Part shown: positions 7,163-13,235 of the stretch, piece by piece
How the letters are laid out: each line of letters starts with the position of its first letter
Position numbering within the stretch: position 1 is the first letter of the stretch
DNA from: a virus
Length of the DNA stretch: 41,048 nt
Strand: one strand, 5' to 3'
IMG/VR virus record: IMGVR_UViG_3300036985_001383
Location: 1-41,048 of that record
Notes under the pieces: model-generated
Told to the model about the DNA's origin: nothing
What the model saw: the letters and a program-made list of their open reading frames with translations, nothing else
Database searches by the model: none
Program-made: the position numbers and the translations under genes

Positions 7163-7222
7163 ACCTGCCTCATGCCATCGTCTTTCGATAGATGGAGTAT
7201 CACTTGAGGTAGGTTTTTTTTT
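7163..7222 (+). terminator. Branched Rho-independent terminator before the replication initiator gene
   Basis: ACCTGCCTCA (7163-7172) pairs with TGAGGTAGGT (7205-7214) with one G-U pair, and is followed by a run of T (7214-7222). The long loop holds an internal stem CCATC (7175-7179)/GATGG (7191-7195). The T-run ends only 4 bases before the ATG at 7227, so the structure is either an attenuator controlling the replication genes or the 3' end of a short RNA, with the downstream genes then read through or driven from elsewhere. Confidence 0.68.
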
Positions 7223-7226
7223 AATT

Positions 7227-8045
7227 ATGCAATTTAAAGTTCAACAATATGAGAGATGTCAAACAATGGCGGAAGGATCAATTGAAGATCATCTCATTGG
7301 AATCACAAAGCCGACAATAGACAGATTATTGAAAATGGATAATCCAGCCGATTGTATCGCTCTTTACACGTTCTATGCTTACACTCGCAAGTGGCAGAAG
7401 AATAGTGCGGTGTATGCAACATCAGATTTCGCCATGAAGGGTCTTGATTGGGGTCGTGATAGATTTTCCAAGGCAAAGGCTCAGTTAAAGGAATCTGGGT
7501 TTGTAGAGGACGTTCAGCGCAAAGACGAGTCTGGAAAAGTTGTTGGGTGGTATGTTGGGGTAAGATTTGCACAGAATGCAACGCTTGCAAACTTCGATGT
7601 TAAACAGATTGAAAACCACCCTACGGATTTCCCACAGGGTGGTTCATCCACAGTGTGGAAAAACCGCACCCAAATACCTATAACTAATACTAAAATACCT
7701 ATTACTAATAATAAAATACAAACAACCAATATAAAAGAAGAAGATTTATTCTCTTCTATTCGCATAGAAGAAAATAAACCTAAGAAGAAAAAACTTGCGG
7801 CTATTCAAAAACCTGATGGTGTGTCGGAACAGGTATGGGATGATTTCATTGCTTTAAGAAAAGCAAAGAGAGCACCGCTTACTGAAACTGCAATGAATTC
7901 AATACAACGAGAAGTGAAGATTTCAGGCTGGACATTGGAGGATGCTCTGACAGAATGCGTGTCCCGTGGATGGCAAGGCTTCAAGGCTAGTTGGGTTGCT
8001 AATCAATCCAACCAACAGGATGAGTATCCACAACGAGCTTGTTAA
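7227..8045 (+). CDS. Replication initiator / helicase-loader-like protein
   Basis: A 272-residue protein with the two-part build of lambda-O/DnaD-like phage initiators. Residues 15-120 look like a winged-helix domain (IDRLLKMDNPADCIALYTFY, FAMKGLDWGRDRFSKAKAQL, KESGFVEDV). A low-complexity linker follows with a 7-residue repeat (IPITNTK, IPITNNK, IQTTNIK; about 149-169), then a C-terminal domain with WDDFIALRKAKRAPLTETAM and ISGWTLEDALTECVSRGWQG, typical of helicase-loading tails. It overlaps the upstream bases of the DnaB gene. The linker DNA holds AT-rich iterons and DnaA-box-like sites, so the gene probably contains the origin, as lambda O does. Confidence 0.75.
   Translation: MQFKVQQYERCQTMAEGSIEDHLIGITKPTIDRLLKMDNPADCIALYTFYAYTRKWQKNSAVYATSDFAMKGLDWGRDRFSKAKAQLKESGFVEDVQRKDESGKVVGWYVGVRFAQNATLANFDVKQIENHPTDFPQGGSSTVWKNRTQIPITNTKIPITNNKIQTTNIKEEDLFSSIRIEENKPKKKKLAAIQKPDGVSEQVWDDFIALRKAKRAPLTETAMNSIQREVKISGWTLEDALTECVSRGWQGFKASWVANQSNQQDEYPQRAC
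7628..7734 (+). other. Candidate origin of replication: DnaA-box-like sites plus AT-rich 21-bp iterons
   Basis: Inside the initiator gene, three DnaA-box-like 9-mers lie within 35 bp: TTTCCCACA (7628-7636), TCATCCACA (7644-7652) and, on the minus strand, TTTTCCACA (7654-7662), the last fitting TTWTNCACA exactly. Immediately downstream are AT-rich 21-bp repeats at 7672-7692 and 7693-7713 differing at two positions, plus a diverged third at 7714-7734. Box cluster next to AT-rich iterons within an O-like gene is the architecture of lambdoid origins; the assignment itself is inference. Confidence 0.5.
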
Positions 8046-8047
8046 AT

Positions 8048-9340
8048 ATGAAAAACCTACCTATCGCAACAACAGCAGAAAAAGCGGCATTGTCGTTAAT
8101 CGCAATTGATCCTGACGTTCTTCCGCATCTTGCTTGGTCATCTGATCTATTTGCGTTGGATCAACACAAATTGATCTTCAAAGCACTTGAGAGAGTTTAC
8201 CAAAGAACAGGCAGCACTAACGCACTAGGGGCCATCAGTGACCTTGAGACTACCGGCAAGCTCAATGCTGCTGGTGGAAAAGAAGGAGTCATGGAAGACC
8301 TAAAGACAATCTTCATGTCTGCTGGTTCAATGTGCGTTGAGACTGCCGAGGATTACCGCCAACAGCTACTCATCGCAAAGAGCTACAGAGATGCTATCGG
8401 ACTATGGGAAGAGAATGAAGCTGACATTATCGGAATGAGGGCTGATCTATCCAGCATAGCTGAATCAATCGCCAATGCTATCCCACAAGCGACACAAGCA
8501 AAAGACGTGAAAGCTCACTTGATGGATTTCCTCGATGACCTCGATGACAAGAAGCCAATCGAAAAGTTTCCACTTGGAATACCAAAGGTTGACAAGCTGC
8601 TTGGCGGTGGAATGCAGAGAGGTGAGATGATGGTTGTCGGAGCAGCAACATCTGGCGGTAAGTCAATCCTCCTTTACCAAGCTGCGTTGACTGCTTTGAT
8701 GCAAGGAAAGAATGTGGCCATCTTTTCGCTAGAAATGCCGTCTAAAGCCATCCTGCAACGCATGGCTAGTAATCTTATCGGAAAGCAGATTATTCCAATG
8801 CGTGAGGCTAATGTGGTGAATGACTGGCGCAATGTCGCAAATGCAAAAGAGATCAGTTCGGCAATCGAGCAACTGATGAATATGAAACTGACGCTCCGAG
8901 ACGACCTATCAGACGTTGGAGAGATCATTGCCGAGGCTCAGAGACTAGCTTCACTTGGGAAGGCTGATGTAATCATTGTAGATTATTTACAGATCGTGGA
9001 GATGCCTAAAGCTGATAACAGAGAACAGGCAGTATCGGAGTTATCGCGCCGTCTCAAGCTAACAGCATTAAAAACAAATTCCGTTGTGCTTACTGCATCA
9101 CAACTCAACGATGATTTCGTAGTGCGTGAGTCCCGTGCAATTGGAATGAATACTGATTTCCTTCTCATAATCCTCCATCCAGACGACAAAAAAAAGGTAA
9201 CGGATTTTCGCAAAGCTCCAGCGAAGATTGAGACAAGCAGAATCAGATTCGACAAGAATCGAAGAGGACAAAGGGACGTGTTTGTTCCAGTAAAAATGTT
9301 AGGCGCAATCTCCAGATTTGAACAAATTGATGAACACTAA
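8048..9340 (+). CDS. dnaB: Replicative DNA helicase, DnaB family
   Basis: A 430-residue DnaB-type helicase. The N-terminal helical domain (TAEKAALSLIAIDPDVLPHL onward, residues 8-110) binds primase or loader in this family. The RecA-like C-terminal domain has Walker A GAATSGGKS (198-206), the DnaB motif FSLEMPSKAILQRMASNLIG (H1a/H2 region) and Walker B ADVIIVDYLQI with D312, followed by SRRLKLTALKTNSVVLTASQL. It unwinds DNA at the fork as a hexamer. I chose ATG 8048 over an in-frame TTG at 8039; the leader is TTAAAT. It follows the initiator gene directly, giving an initiator-helicase replication cassette. Confidence 0.93.
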   Translation: MKNLPIATTAEKAALSLIAIDPDVLPHLAWSSDLFALDQHKLIFKALERVYQRTGSTNALGAISDLETTGKLNAAGGKEGVMEDLKTIFMSAGSMCVETAEDYRQQLLIAKSYRDAIGLWEENEADIIGMRADLSSIAESIANAIPQATQAKDVKAHLMDFLDDLDDKKPIEKFPLGIPKVDKLLGGGMQRGEMMVVGAATSGGKSILLYQAALTALMQGKNVAIFSLEMPSKAILQRMASNLIGKQIIPMREANVVNDWRNVANAKEISSAIEQLMNMKLTLRDDLSDVGEIIAEAQRLASLGKADVIIVDYLQIVEMPKADNREQAVSELSRRLKLTALKTNSVVLTASQLNDDFVVRESRAIGMNTDFLLIILHPDDKKKVTDFRKAPAKIETSRIRFDKNRRGQRDVFVPVKMLGAISRFEQIDEH

Positions 9341-9515
9341 TAACGCATTCGACCAATGCTGCATTCTACTTGATATAGCAACAGCTATCTGGCAGAACCG
9401 CACCAAATCTAGGTTTGCGGACGCTGAAGCAAAATATAAAAAAGCAATAGAAATCTACGAAATTTATTTTAGCGACAATGAAAAATATTTAGAAAATAGT
9501 ATTGACCCGTTTTGA
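9330..9515 (+). CDS. Small early protein (61 aa), TPR-like helix pair
   Basis: ATG at 9330 inside the last codons of the helicase gene, 61 residues. The peptide is helical: FDQCCILLDIATAIWQNRTK and FADAEAKYKKAIEIYEIYF. The second helix resembles part of a TPR unit, but one unit alone is not a TPR domain. It ends about 60 bases before the next gene; that gap holds only the AATAAATAAATAT leader. Function unknown. Confidence 0.55.
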   Translation: MNTNNAFDQCCILLDIATAIWQNRTKSRFADAEAKYKKAIEIYEIYFSDNEKYLENSIDPF

Positions 9516-9575
9516 AAACCACTTAGATTTGATCTCAAGCAAGGCAGCAATGCCAAGCAACCAATAAATAAATAT

Positions 9576-9791
9576 ATGACACTTGAATTAACACAACTCG
9601 CACAAAAGTGGATGACTGAATATCCTTCAGACTTCCAAGCTGGAGCAGACGCACAAGACCTCATCCAACAAGATTTACCTGCTGGAGATCGTGCTGATCG
9701 CATTTGGGATTTCATTCAGACTAATGACGAGATTGAACTATCACCACAAGATTACGCATTCTTGATTGGACAACATTTCGGCAAACTTTAA
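9576..9791 (+). CDS. Small acidic early protein (71 aa)
   Basis: Preceded by the characteristic leader ACCAATAAATAAATAT and no SD. The acidic 71-residue product has helices LTQLAQKWMTEYPSDFQAGA and RADRIWDFIQTNDEIELSPQ and ends in DYAFLIGQHFGKL. No recognised family. It is one of a run of small genes after the helicase that all use the same A/T-rich initiation leader. Confidence 0.66.
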   Translation: MTLELTQLAQKWMTEYPSDFQAGADAQDLIQQDLPAGDRADRIWDFIQTNDEIELSPQDYAFLIGQHFGKL

Positions 9792-9802
9792 TCAATAAAT
9801 AT

Positions 9803-9910
9803 ATGTACGAACCAGAATACGACGACCACGGAAGCGATTACGCTGAAGAAATGCACGATGCTAAATGCAGAGAACGCGACATTGATCAAGGCATCGAAAC
9901 AGGAGTATAA
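9803..9910 (+). CDS. Tiny acidic protein (35 aa)
   Basis: ATG at 9803 after the leader ATCAATAAATAT, 35 codons to TAA at 9908-9910, 4 bases before the next ATG. The product is very acidic (MYEPEYDDHGSDYAEEMHD, then AKCRERDIDQGIETGV). The consensus leader and tight packing are the support. Function unknown; an acidic microprotein of this kind may inhibit a host nucleic-acid-binding protein, but that is a guess. Confidence 0.5.
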   Translation: MYEPEYDDHGSDYAEEMHDAKCRERDIDQGIETGV

Positions 9911-9914
9911 ATAT

Positions 9915-10124
9915 ATGACAACAAAACAAGACAAAGAGGTTCTAATTCGCGCCATGCGTGAATACATGAAAGAAGATGGCGATTTGATTGATGAACTTGA
10001 TCAACGTCTATCGGAGGCTACATCGCAACGTGACGAGGCTTTAGAGCGCATAGATGCTCTTATTTCCGAAGTTGAGCAATGGAAGCGCATTGCTATGGAT
10101 TACGCATTCGATGAAACCGAGTAA
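9915..10124 (+). CDS. Small coiled-coil protein (69 aa)
   Basis: I choose ATG 9915, which follows the leader GTATAAATAT, rather than an upstream in-frame start at 9858 within the previous gene. The product is helical throughout, with heptad-like spacing in DLIDELDQRLSEATSQRDEA and LERIDALISEVEQWKRIAMD. It is probably an oligomer-forming coiled coil. The next gene starts within its last codons (ATG 10111). Confidence 0.62.
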   Translation: MTTKQDKEVLIRAMREYMKEDGDLIDELDQRLSEATSQRDEALERIDALISEVEQWKRIAMDYAFDETE

Positions 10125-10302
10125 GAATCCACATCCGGGTTCAAAGGAAGCTATTGATCTTGGATGCACTTGCCCAGTAATGGATAACCATTACGGACGT
10201 GGATACCAAGGAGTAGAAGGGATTTATGTCTACAACCAAGACTGCCACTTGCACTCACAATTAATAAATGACATAATTAAAAATCAAGAGAATGACAACT
10301 AA
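10111..10302 (+). CDS. Common small phage protein with CTCP/CHLH cysteines (63 aa)
   Basis: Start at ATG 10111, overlapping the preceding gene by 14 bases. The 63-residue product matches a familiar phage type: NPHPGSKEAIDLGCTCPVMD near the N-terminus, then HYGRGY and QDCHLHSQL. The pattern G-C-T-C-P ... C-x-L-H suggests a small zinc-binding fold with the three Cys and His residues as ligands. Function is not known for this type. Confidence 0.72.
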   Translation: MKPSKNPHPGSKEAIDLGCTCPVMDNHYGRGYQGVEGIYVYNQDCHLHSQLINDIIKNQENDN

Positions 10303-10486
10303 AGAATACGCTAAAGATAATGGATTTGTGCAGCTTACAAATACATACCATCTGCCAAAAGAACAAAAGATGATGGATTCTGTACTAAAAGATGCACGGA
10401 ACAACAACAAAGAAACTTGCCTAGTCGCCACCGAACAGGGTGCTGAAGTATGGCAAAAACTCAACCCACCAAAAACAAAAGAATAA
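10292..10486 (+). CDS. Small early protein (64 aa)
   Basis: ATG at 10292 overlaps the end of the preceding gene. The product is polar and Lys/Asn-rich, with MTTKEYAKDNGFVQLTNTYH at the start and ETCLVATEQGAEVWQKLNPP near the end. It looks like a small soluble domain; no family is recognised. Its stop lies 2 bases before the ATG of the SSB-like gene. Confidence 0.62.
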   Translation: MTTKEYAKDNGFVQLTNTYHLPKEQKMMDSVLKDARNNNKETCLVATEQGAEVWQKLNPPKTKE

Positions 10487-10488
10487 AT

Positions 10489-10755
10489 ATGGAATACGAC
10501 AACACAAACAAGGGGTCACTATTTAAGAATGATCGCAAAGAACAAGACACACACGCAGATTACAATGGTTCGATTAACATCGAAGGAAACGAATACTGGA
10601 TCAACGCATGGGTAAAAGAATCCAAGAAGGATGGAAAAAAGTTCTTCAGCTTGTCAGCGAAACCAAAGGATCAAGTGGCAGGTAAAAGCCCTGTAAAGGC
10701 CAAATCTGCTCCAGCAAAGTCCAAGGATGACGATGGATCGGAAATTCCTTTTTGA
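10489..10755 (+). CDS. SSB-like ssDNA-binding protein with acidic DDDGSEIPF tail
   Basis: An 88-residue protein beginning at ATG 10489 (leader GAATAAAT). The core GSLFKNDRKEQDTHADYNGS, NIEGNEYWINAWVKE and FFSLSAKPK resembles a small phage single-strand-binding/DUF736-type beta barrel. After a Lys/Ala/Pro linker (about 61-79) it ends in DDDGSEIPF, the hallmark acidic tip of bacterial SSB proteins through which partner enzymes are recruited. The tip plus small barrel supports ssDNA binding during phage replication. An upstream in-frame ATG at 10450 lies inside the preceding gene. A structured leader starts right at its stop codon. Confidence 0.72.
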   Translation: MEYDNTNKGSLFKNDRKEQDTHADYNGSINIEGNEYWINAWVKESKKDGKKFFSLSAKPKDQVAGKSPVKAKSAPAKSKDDDGSEIPF

Positions 10756-10893
10756 CCTATGATATTTGCTTTCCTTTTTACTCTGCATAGGTCAGTCCCG
10801 CAGGTTACAGGATTTCCTCGCTTAATTGGGAATTCCCGATAGCAGGGGCAAAGGGGGTTGGCTGTGACCCCAAAAACCACAGCCACATTTTTT
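10754..10893 (+). promoter_or_regulatory. Structured leader with competing hairpins (attenuator or riboswitch candidate)
   Basis: Non-coding stretch between the SSB-like stop and ATG 10927. From 5' to 3': GACCTATG (10754-10761) pairs perfectly with CATAGGTC (10786-10793). GGTTACAG (10803-10810) can pair with CTGTGACC (10862-10869, one G-U). The palindrome GGGAATTCCC is at 10828-10837. GGCTGTG (10860-10866) pairs with CACAGCC (10878-10884), followed by a T-run. The second and last pairings share 10862-10866 and so exclude each other, an antiterminator/terminator layout. It is locally G-rich compared with its surroundings. It matches no riboswitch class I can recognise by eye. Confidence 0.55.
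10860..10893 (+). terminator. Rho-independent terminator upstream of the 10927 gene
   Basis: Perfect 7-bp GC-rich stem GGCTGTG/CACAGCC (10860-10866/10878-10884), 11-base loop, ACA then TTTTTT (10888-10893). It would end transcripts from the replication block or act as the off-state hairpin of the leader above. The open frame that runs through it from a TTG at 10858 is not the true start of the next gene. Confidence 0.72.
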
Positions 10894-10926
10894 ATTGCTA
10901 CCATCCCAAAAAACGCTGACCATATT

Positions 10927-11211
10927 ATGAAAGATAAAGAGATTAAATTAGCATGGAATGAGTTGTCCATTTTGCGTGAATTTATTTGGAATAATTCAGA
11001 CGCTTTAAAAGAATATATTGAAAGTGAAGGTTATGATTATTTTATGGCAGCAATAATTGAAGATAATATTATTAAGTCTATTGAAGAAGACTATTCGGAA
11101 GAAATGAATAAAAAAAACTATTTAACGCATGATAAAGCTAAAAAAGGGCTTAAAAAATTCATTATTGAAAATGAAGAAGCATTATCAGCAGGGTTTGGAT
11201 TTTCTGTATGA
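10927..11211 (+). CDS. Acidic helical protein downstream of the attenuator-like leader (94 aa)
   Basis: Start at ATG 10927, because upstream codons would translate the terminator hairpin. The protein is acidic and helical: KLAWNELSILREFIWNNSDA, LKEYIESEGYDYFMAAII, then EDYSEEMNKKNYLTHDKAKK. No family is recognised. The gene is distinctly AT-rich. If the leader is a switch, this and the two overlapping genes after it are what it controls. The stop overlaps the next ATG. Confidence 0.65.
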   Translation: MKDKEIKLAWNELSILREFIWNNSDALKEYIESEGYDYFMAAIIEDNIIKSIEEDYSEEMNKKNYLTHDKAKKGLKKFIIENEEALSAGFGFSV

Positions 11212-11465
11212 TAAGTGAAGGAATGAATTTTGAACAGGCAATGATAATATACGCAGCGGCGTGTTGCGCTACCGTTGGTGCATTGTCTAATGAACTTGAT
11301 GAAGCATTAATACAAAATGAAACAATACCAGATCCACAACGACAAGAGGTTCTATCTAATTATCCTCGCAACTTCGTTGACATTCTAATCGAGCAAGGGA
11401 AGCCTCATTTAGTCGATCCTTTTATAAATAAACTAAACGCAATAATTGACGAACTGAATAAATGA
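11208..11465 (+). CDS. Early hypothetical protein (85 aa)
   Basis: ATG at 11208 overlaps the preceding TGA, and its own stop overlaps the resolvase start. Residues 8-30 are hydrophobic (FEQAMIIYAAACCATVGALS), which could be a weak membrane segment or buried helix. The rest is polar with YPRNFVDILIEQGKPHLVDP and a C-terminal helix. Function unknown; cotranslation with the resolvase suggests the same expression timing. Confidence 0.66.
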   Translation: MISEGMNFEQAMIIYAAACCATVGALSNELDEALIQNETIPDPQRQEVLSNYPRNFVDILIEQGKPHLVDPFINKLNAIIDELNK

Positions 11466-11833
11466 ACTGGACTGAAGATCAATTAAAAGAGAAAGGCTAT
11501 TATAAAGCAGCAGATGGAAACTATTACTTTACACCTACACGGGTATCTAACCCCGTCACTAAACGTCCTGCTAGGAAAGAATTATTGGATACTAATAAAA
11601 CACAAAAAGCAAGCTCAAAACGCATTGCGTTACGCATTACTAGATACTCAACAAGACTCCTCGATGAAGATAACCTTGCGGGATCAAAGTTACTCACAGA
11701 TCAATTACGATATGCTGGAATCCTTCCTTCAGATGACCCGGGATCAACAAAAATTATACTCCAGCAAGTCAAAGTTAAAACCAAAGCGGAAGAATGTACG
11801 AAAATCGAAATCAGCGACAAGCTGATAGATTAA
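11462..11833 (+). CDS. RusA-like Holliday junction resolvase
   Basis: A 123-residue protein. After an N-terminal module of a kind common on phage nucleases (LKEKGYYKAADGNYYF) comes the RusA-type catalytic block: LLDEDN with D68 and D70-N71, K76, D80 in KLLTDQLRYAGILPS, and D91-D92, followed by KVKTKAEECTKIEI. RusA enzymes are dimers that resolve Holliday junctions using conserved acidic residues. Here the enzyme would debranch replication intermediates before packaging. It is the last rightward gene and converges on the leftward block. A second open frame inside it (11514-11825) is a shadow. Confidence 0.78.
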   Translation: MNWTEDQLKEKGYYKAADGNYYFTPTRVSNPVTKRPARKELLDTNKTQKASSKRIALRITRYSTRLLDEDNLAGSKLLTDQLRYAGILPSDDPGSTKIILQQVKVKTKAEECTKIEISDKLID

Positions 11834-11877
11834 AAAGACACCCTTCCCCTGCGCGTCCACAGGAGTCACCTGTCCAT
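11834..11877. other. Convergent junction between early and leftward genes
   Basis: Forty-four bases separate the stops of the converging genes. The hairpin ACAGG (11859-11863)/CCTGT (11869-11873) with a 5-base loop is visible, without a T-run on either strand. It may help end both transcripts, but it is not a classical terminator. Confidence 0.35.
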
Positions 11878-12036
11878 TCAGGTTCGCTTATCGGGGTGAA
11901 GTTTTGAAGACGCTTTTCGATGCGCTGACCAGTCGATCTCGTCAAAGTTTGCGCGATACTTCTTGCGGTCAACTGGACGTTCTTCATCGCCTTTTCCAGC
12001 TTGTCCAGACCACTCAGACTTCTTAATGTTTTCCAT
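11878..12036 (-). CDS. Small charged phage protein (52 aa)
   Basis: ATG at 12036, TGA at 11880-11878, 52 residues. The sequence MENIKKSEWSGQAGKGDEER, PVDRKKYRANFDEIDW, then a basic tail is of a type I recall from other phages (GKGDxxRPVD-KKY-xNFDxIDW). Function is unknown. It is the last gene of the leftward transcript and overlaps the previous gene by 14 bases. Confidence 0.65.
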   Translation of the reverse strand: MENIKKSEWSGQAGKGDEERPVDRKKYRANFDEIDWSAHRKASSKLHPDKRT

Positions 12037-12268
12037 AAAACTTTTCTACTGCTTTTCGGAAGTCAAAATACATTTCTTGCTCACCAAGATCTCTTGAATA
12101 CTCTGGTTGCTTAACATAGCTCAAAGCCATTAGTAAAAGCTCGTTTGCTTGTTGTAACTTTGAGCAAGTTGATTGAACTCCCATGTGATCAATCCAATCA
12201 ACCCCACAAGACTTGCAGCTTCCTCCCATATCATGGGAATCATGTGCATGGTCACTGATGATGCTCAT
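12023..12268 (-). CDS. Small putative zinc-binding protein (81 aa)
   Basis: An 81-residue protein starting at 12268. The N-terminal part carries His and Cys residues in HAHDSHDMGGSCKSCGVDW followed by DHMGVQSTC, possible zinc ligands. The C-terminal part is helical (KLQQANELLLMALSYVKQPE, DFRKAVEKFYGKH). A small treble-clef or zinc-ribbon-like unit plus helices is plausible. It lies 3 bases after the stop of the preceding gene. Confidence 0.66.
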   Translation of the reverse strand: MSIISDHAHDSHDMGGSCKSCGVDWIDHMGVQSTCSKLQQANELLLMALSYVKQPEYSRDLGEQEMYFDFRKAVEKFYGKH

Positions 12269-12271
12269 AAA

Positions 12272-12508
12272 TTACTCTTTGCTTTCAACTTCGACTTCTT
12301 CAGCTTTTTCAGCCATATCTGCAAGCGTCTTCTTTTCGAGGAGATGCAATGCAACGGAACATTCAAAGTTAAAGCGTTTCAATCGGCCAATGAAATCAAG
12401 AAAGACTTCATCTTTACTGATTGCGTCAATGTCAATGCCTTTGATTGCGTGTTCAATGGCTTTTTGTTGGTCTTCACCGAATCCTACAAGTTCGTTTTCT
12501 TGACTCAT
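12272..12508 (-). CDS. Acidic helical protein (78 aa)
   Basis: A 78-residue acidic protein starting after the leader GAAATAAAT. Helical segments include EDQQKAIEHAIKGIDIDAIS and DFIGRLKRFNFECSVALHLL, and the end is Glu-rich (KAEEVEVESKE). No family is recognised. It lies between two other very small genes, so it is part of a short operon of six. Confidence 0.65.
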   Translation of the reverse strand: MSQENELVGFGEDQQKAIEHAIKGIDIDAISKDEVFLDFIGRLKRFNFECSVALHLLEKKTLADMAEKAEEVEVESKE

Positions 12509-12510
12509 AT

Positions 12511-12654
12511 TTATTTCTTTTTTGTTAGTTTTGGCATCTTTGCTTTTGCCTTAGGCATAGACACACGGATGTTTGTTTTTTGTGGTTTTGTTACTGCACT
12601 TGAAACGATCATTGGAGATCCAAATTTCAAGCTGGCTGATGTTTGGCTTTTCAT
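12511..12654 (-). CDS. Small Lys-rich basic protein (47 aa)
   Basis: ATG at 12654 overlaps the preceding stop as ATGA; 47 codons to TAA at 12513-12511. The peptide starts MKSQTSASLKFGSPMIVSSA and ends in a strongly basic tail (PKAKAKMPKLTKKK). The tail would bind nucleic acid or acidic partners, such as the acidic protein encoded next. The coupling on both sides supports expression. Confidence 0.52.
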   Translation of the reverse strand: MKSQTSASLKFGSPMIVSSAVTKPQKTNIRVSMPKAKAKMPKLTKKK

Positions 12655-12887
12655 TGGTGGTTTTCTCTTTCTGTTAGCATTGCGTCTGCAAATTTAAATG
12701 CGATACGAGCAATGTCTTCAGGAGGTGCTTCCATAGCTAGTTCTTCTGGATTTGCAAGAATTCCTTCTAGTGCTCGTCCTGCGAACCAATCGCGCATTCC
12801 CATTCCAGAGTTAGGTCGCACCTTGGGACTATGTTGGTCGCCGGGGTATGCCGTGACTGGAAATGCTGGATGATTATTTACTCGCAT
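12651..12887 (-). CDS. Common phage protein of the MRDWFAG...ADAMLTER type (78 aa)
   Basis: I start at ATG 12887, because upstream in-frame codons run into the previous gene. The 78-residue product begins MRVNNHPAFPVTAYPGDQHS and has the characteristic MGMRDWFAGRALEGILANP followed by ARIAFKFADAMLTERE. This block is frequent in small proteins of tailed phages, with no known function that I can name. It overlaps the preceding gene by 14 bases. Confidence 0.72.
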   Translation of the reverse strand: MRVNNHPAFPVTAYPGDQHSPKVRPNSGMGMRDWFAGRALEGILANPEELAMEAPPEDIARIAFKFADAMLTERENHQ

Positions 12888-13110
12888 ATCTATTGTTAAT
12901 ATAACTGCAATTCTTTTTAAATTCGGCTTGAACTTTTCGTCTTTCTGGAGTTTTTGTCCAGAAGTAATCGCAAGCACGATCAAATTGCGCTGCTAAGTTA
13001 ATTAACCAAATATCCCGTTCATCTGTAGTTCCAGAAGTCGTTAAACTTCCAGCAGAGTAAAGGCTTTTCTTACTTGATGTTTTTTTATGTTTAATCTGTA
13101 AAGTATCCAT
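12874..13110 (-). CDS. First gene of the distal leftward operon (78 aa)
   Basis: Starts at 13110 after the leader CGATAATAAATAT. The N-terminus is basic and Ser/Thr-rich (MDTLQIKHKKTSSKKSLYSA), followed by a helical acidic/aromatic region (DIWLINLAAQFDRACDYFWT) and a basic end (RRKVQAEFKKNCSYINNRY). Function unknown. It lies immediately downstream of a palindrome and the 12-bp repeat array, so it should be the first product of the unit they control. Confidence 0.66.
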   Translation of the reverse strand: MDTLQIKHKKTSSKKSLYSAGSLTTSGTTDERDIWLINLAAQFDRACDYFWTKTPERRKVQAEFKKNCSYINNRYASK

Positions 13111-13119
13111 ATATTTATT

Positions 13120-13134
13120 ATCGTTATTAACGAT
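13120..13134. promoter_or_regulatory. 15-bp perfect palindrome, operator-like
   Basis: ATCGTTA-T-TAACGAT, two 7-bp arms around one base, 9 bp upstream of the ATG at 13110 on the minus strand. A palindrome of this length next to a start codon is typical of repressor operators. Together with the tandem repeats 40 bp away it suggests that this promoter is tightly regulated. The binding protein is unknown. Confidence 0.5.
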
Positions 13135-13173
13135 TGCGTGAATTTATATATTCAGATCAAAAATGCAAATTGT

Positions 13174-13233
13174 TTTTCACTGGCGTTTTCACCAGCGTTT
13201 TCACCGTACTTTTCACCGTACTTTTCACCGTAC
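13174..13233 (-). repeat. Five tandem 12-bp repeats (iteron-like)
   Basis: Five head-to-tail 12-bp units with no gap. On the minus strand they read three times GTACGGTGAAAA, then CGCTGGTGAAAA and CGCCAGTGAAAA; the conserved core is GTGAAAA. They lie in a gene-free 218-bp stretch between the terminator of the late block and the palindrome/start of the distal operon. The array could bind a phage regulator or act as iterons. A 12-bp period is close to one helical turn, so bound proteins would line up on one face. Confidence 0.72.
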
Positions 13234-13235
13234 TT

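Noticed and set aside
10858-10926. Extension of the 10927 gene to a TTG at 10858
   Set aside because: The added codons translate the terminator hairpin and T-run; ATG 10927 gives a normal protein.
11514-11825. Second plus-strand frame inside the RusA-like gene
   Set aside because: The other frame contains the resolvase motifs and overlaps its neighbours correctly; this one has no motif.
12173-12697. 174-codon hydrophobic plus-strand frame
   Set aside because: It lies opposite four tightly packed minus-strand genes that have proper starts and overlaps; its hydrophobicity comes from antisense reading of Lys/Glu codons.
13174-13233. Possible CRISPR array from the 12-bp repeats
   Set aside because: Units are contiguous with no spacers and too short; no cas genes are present.
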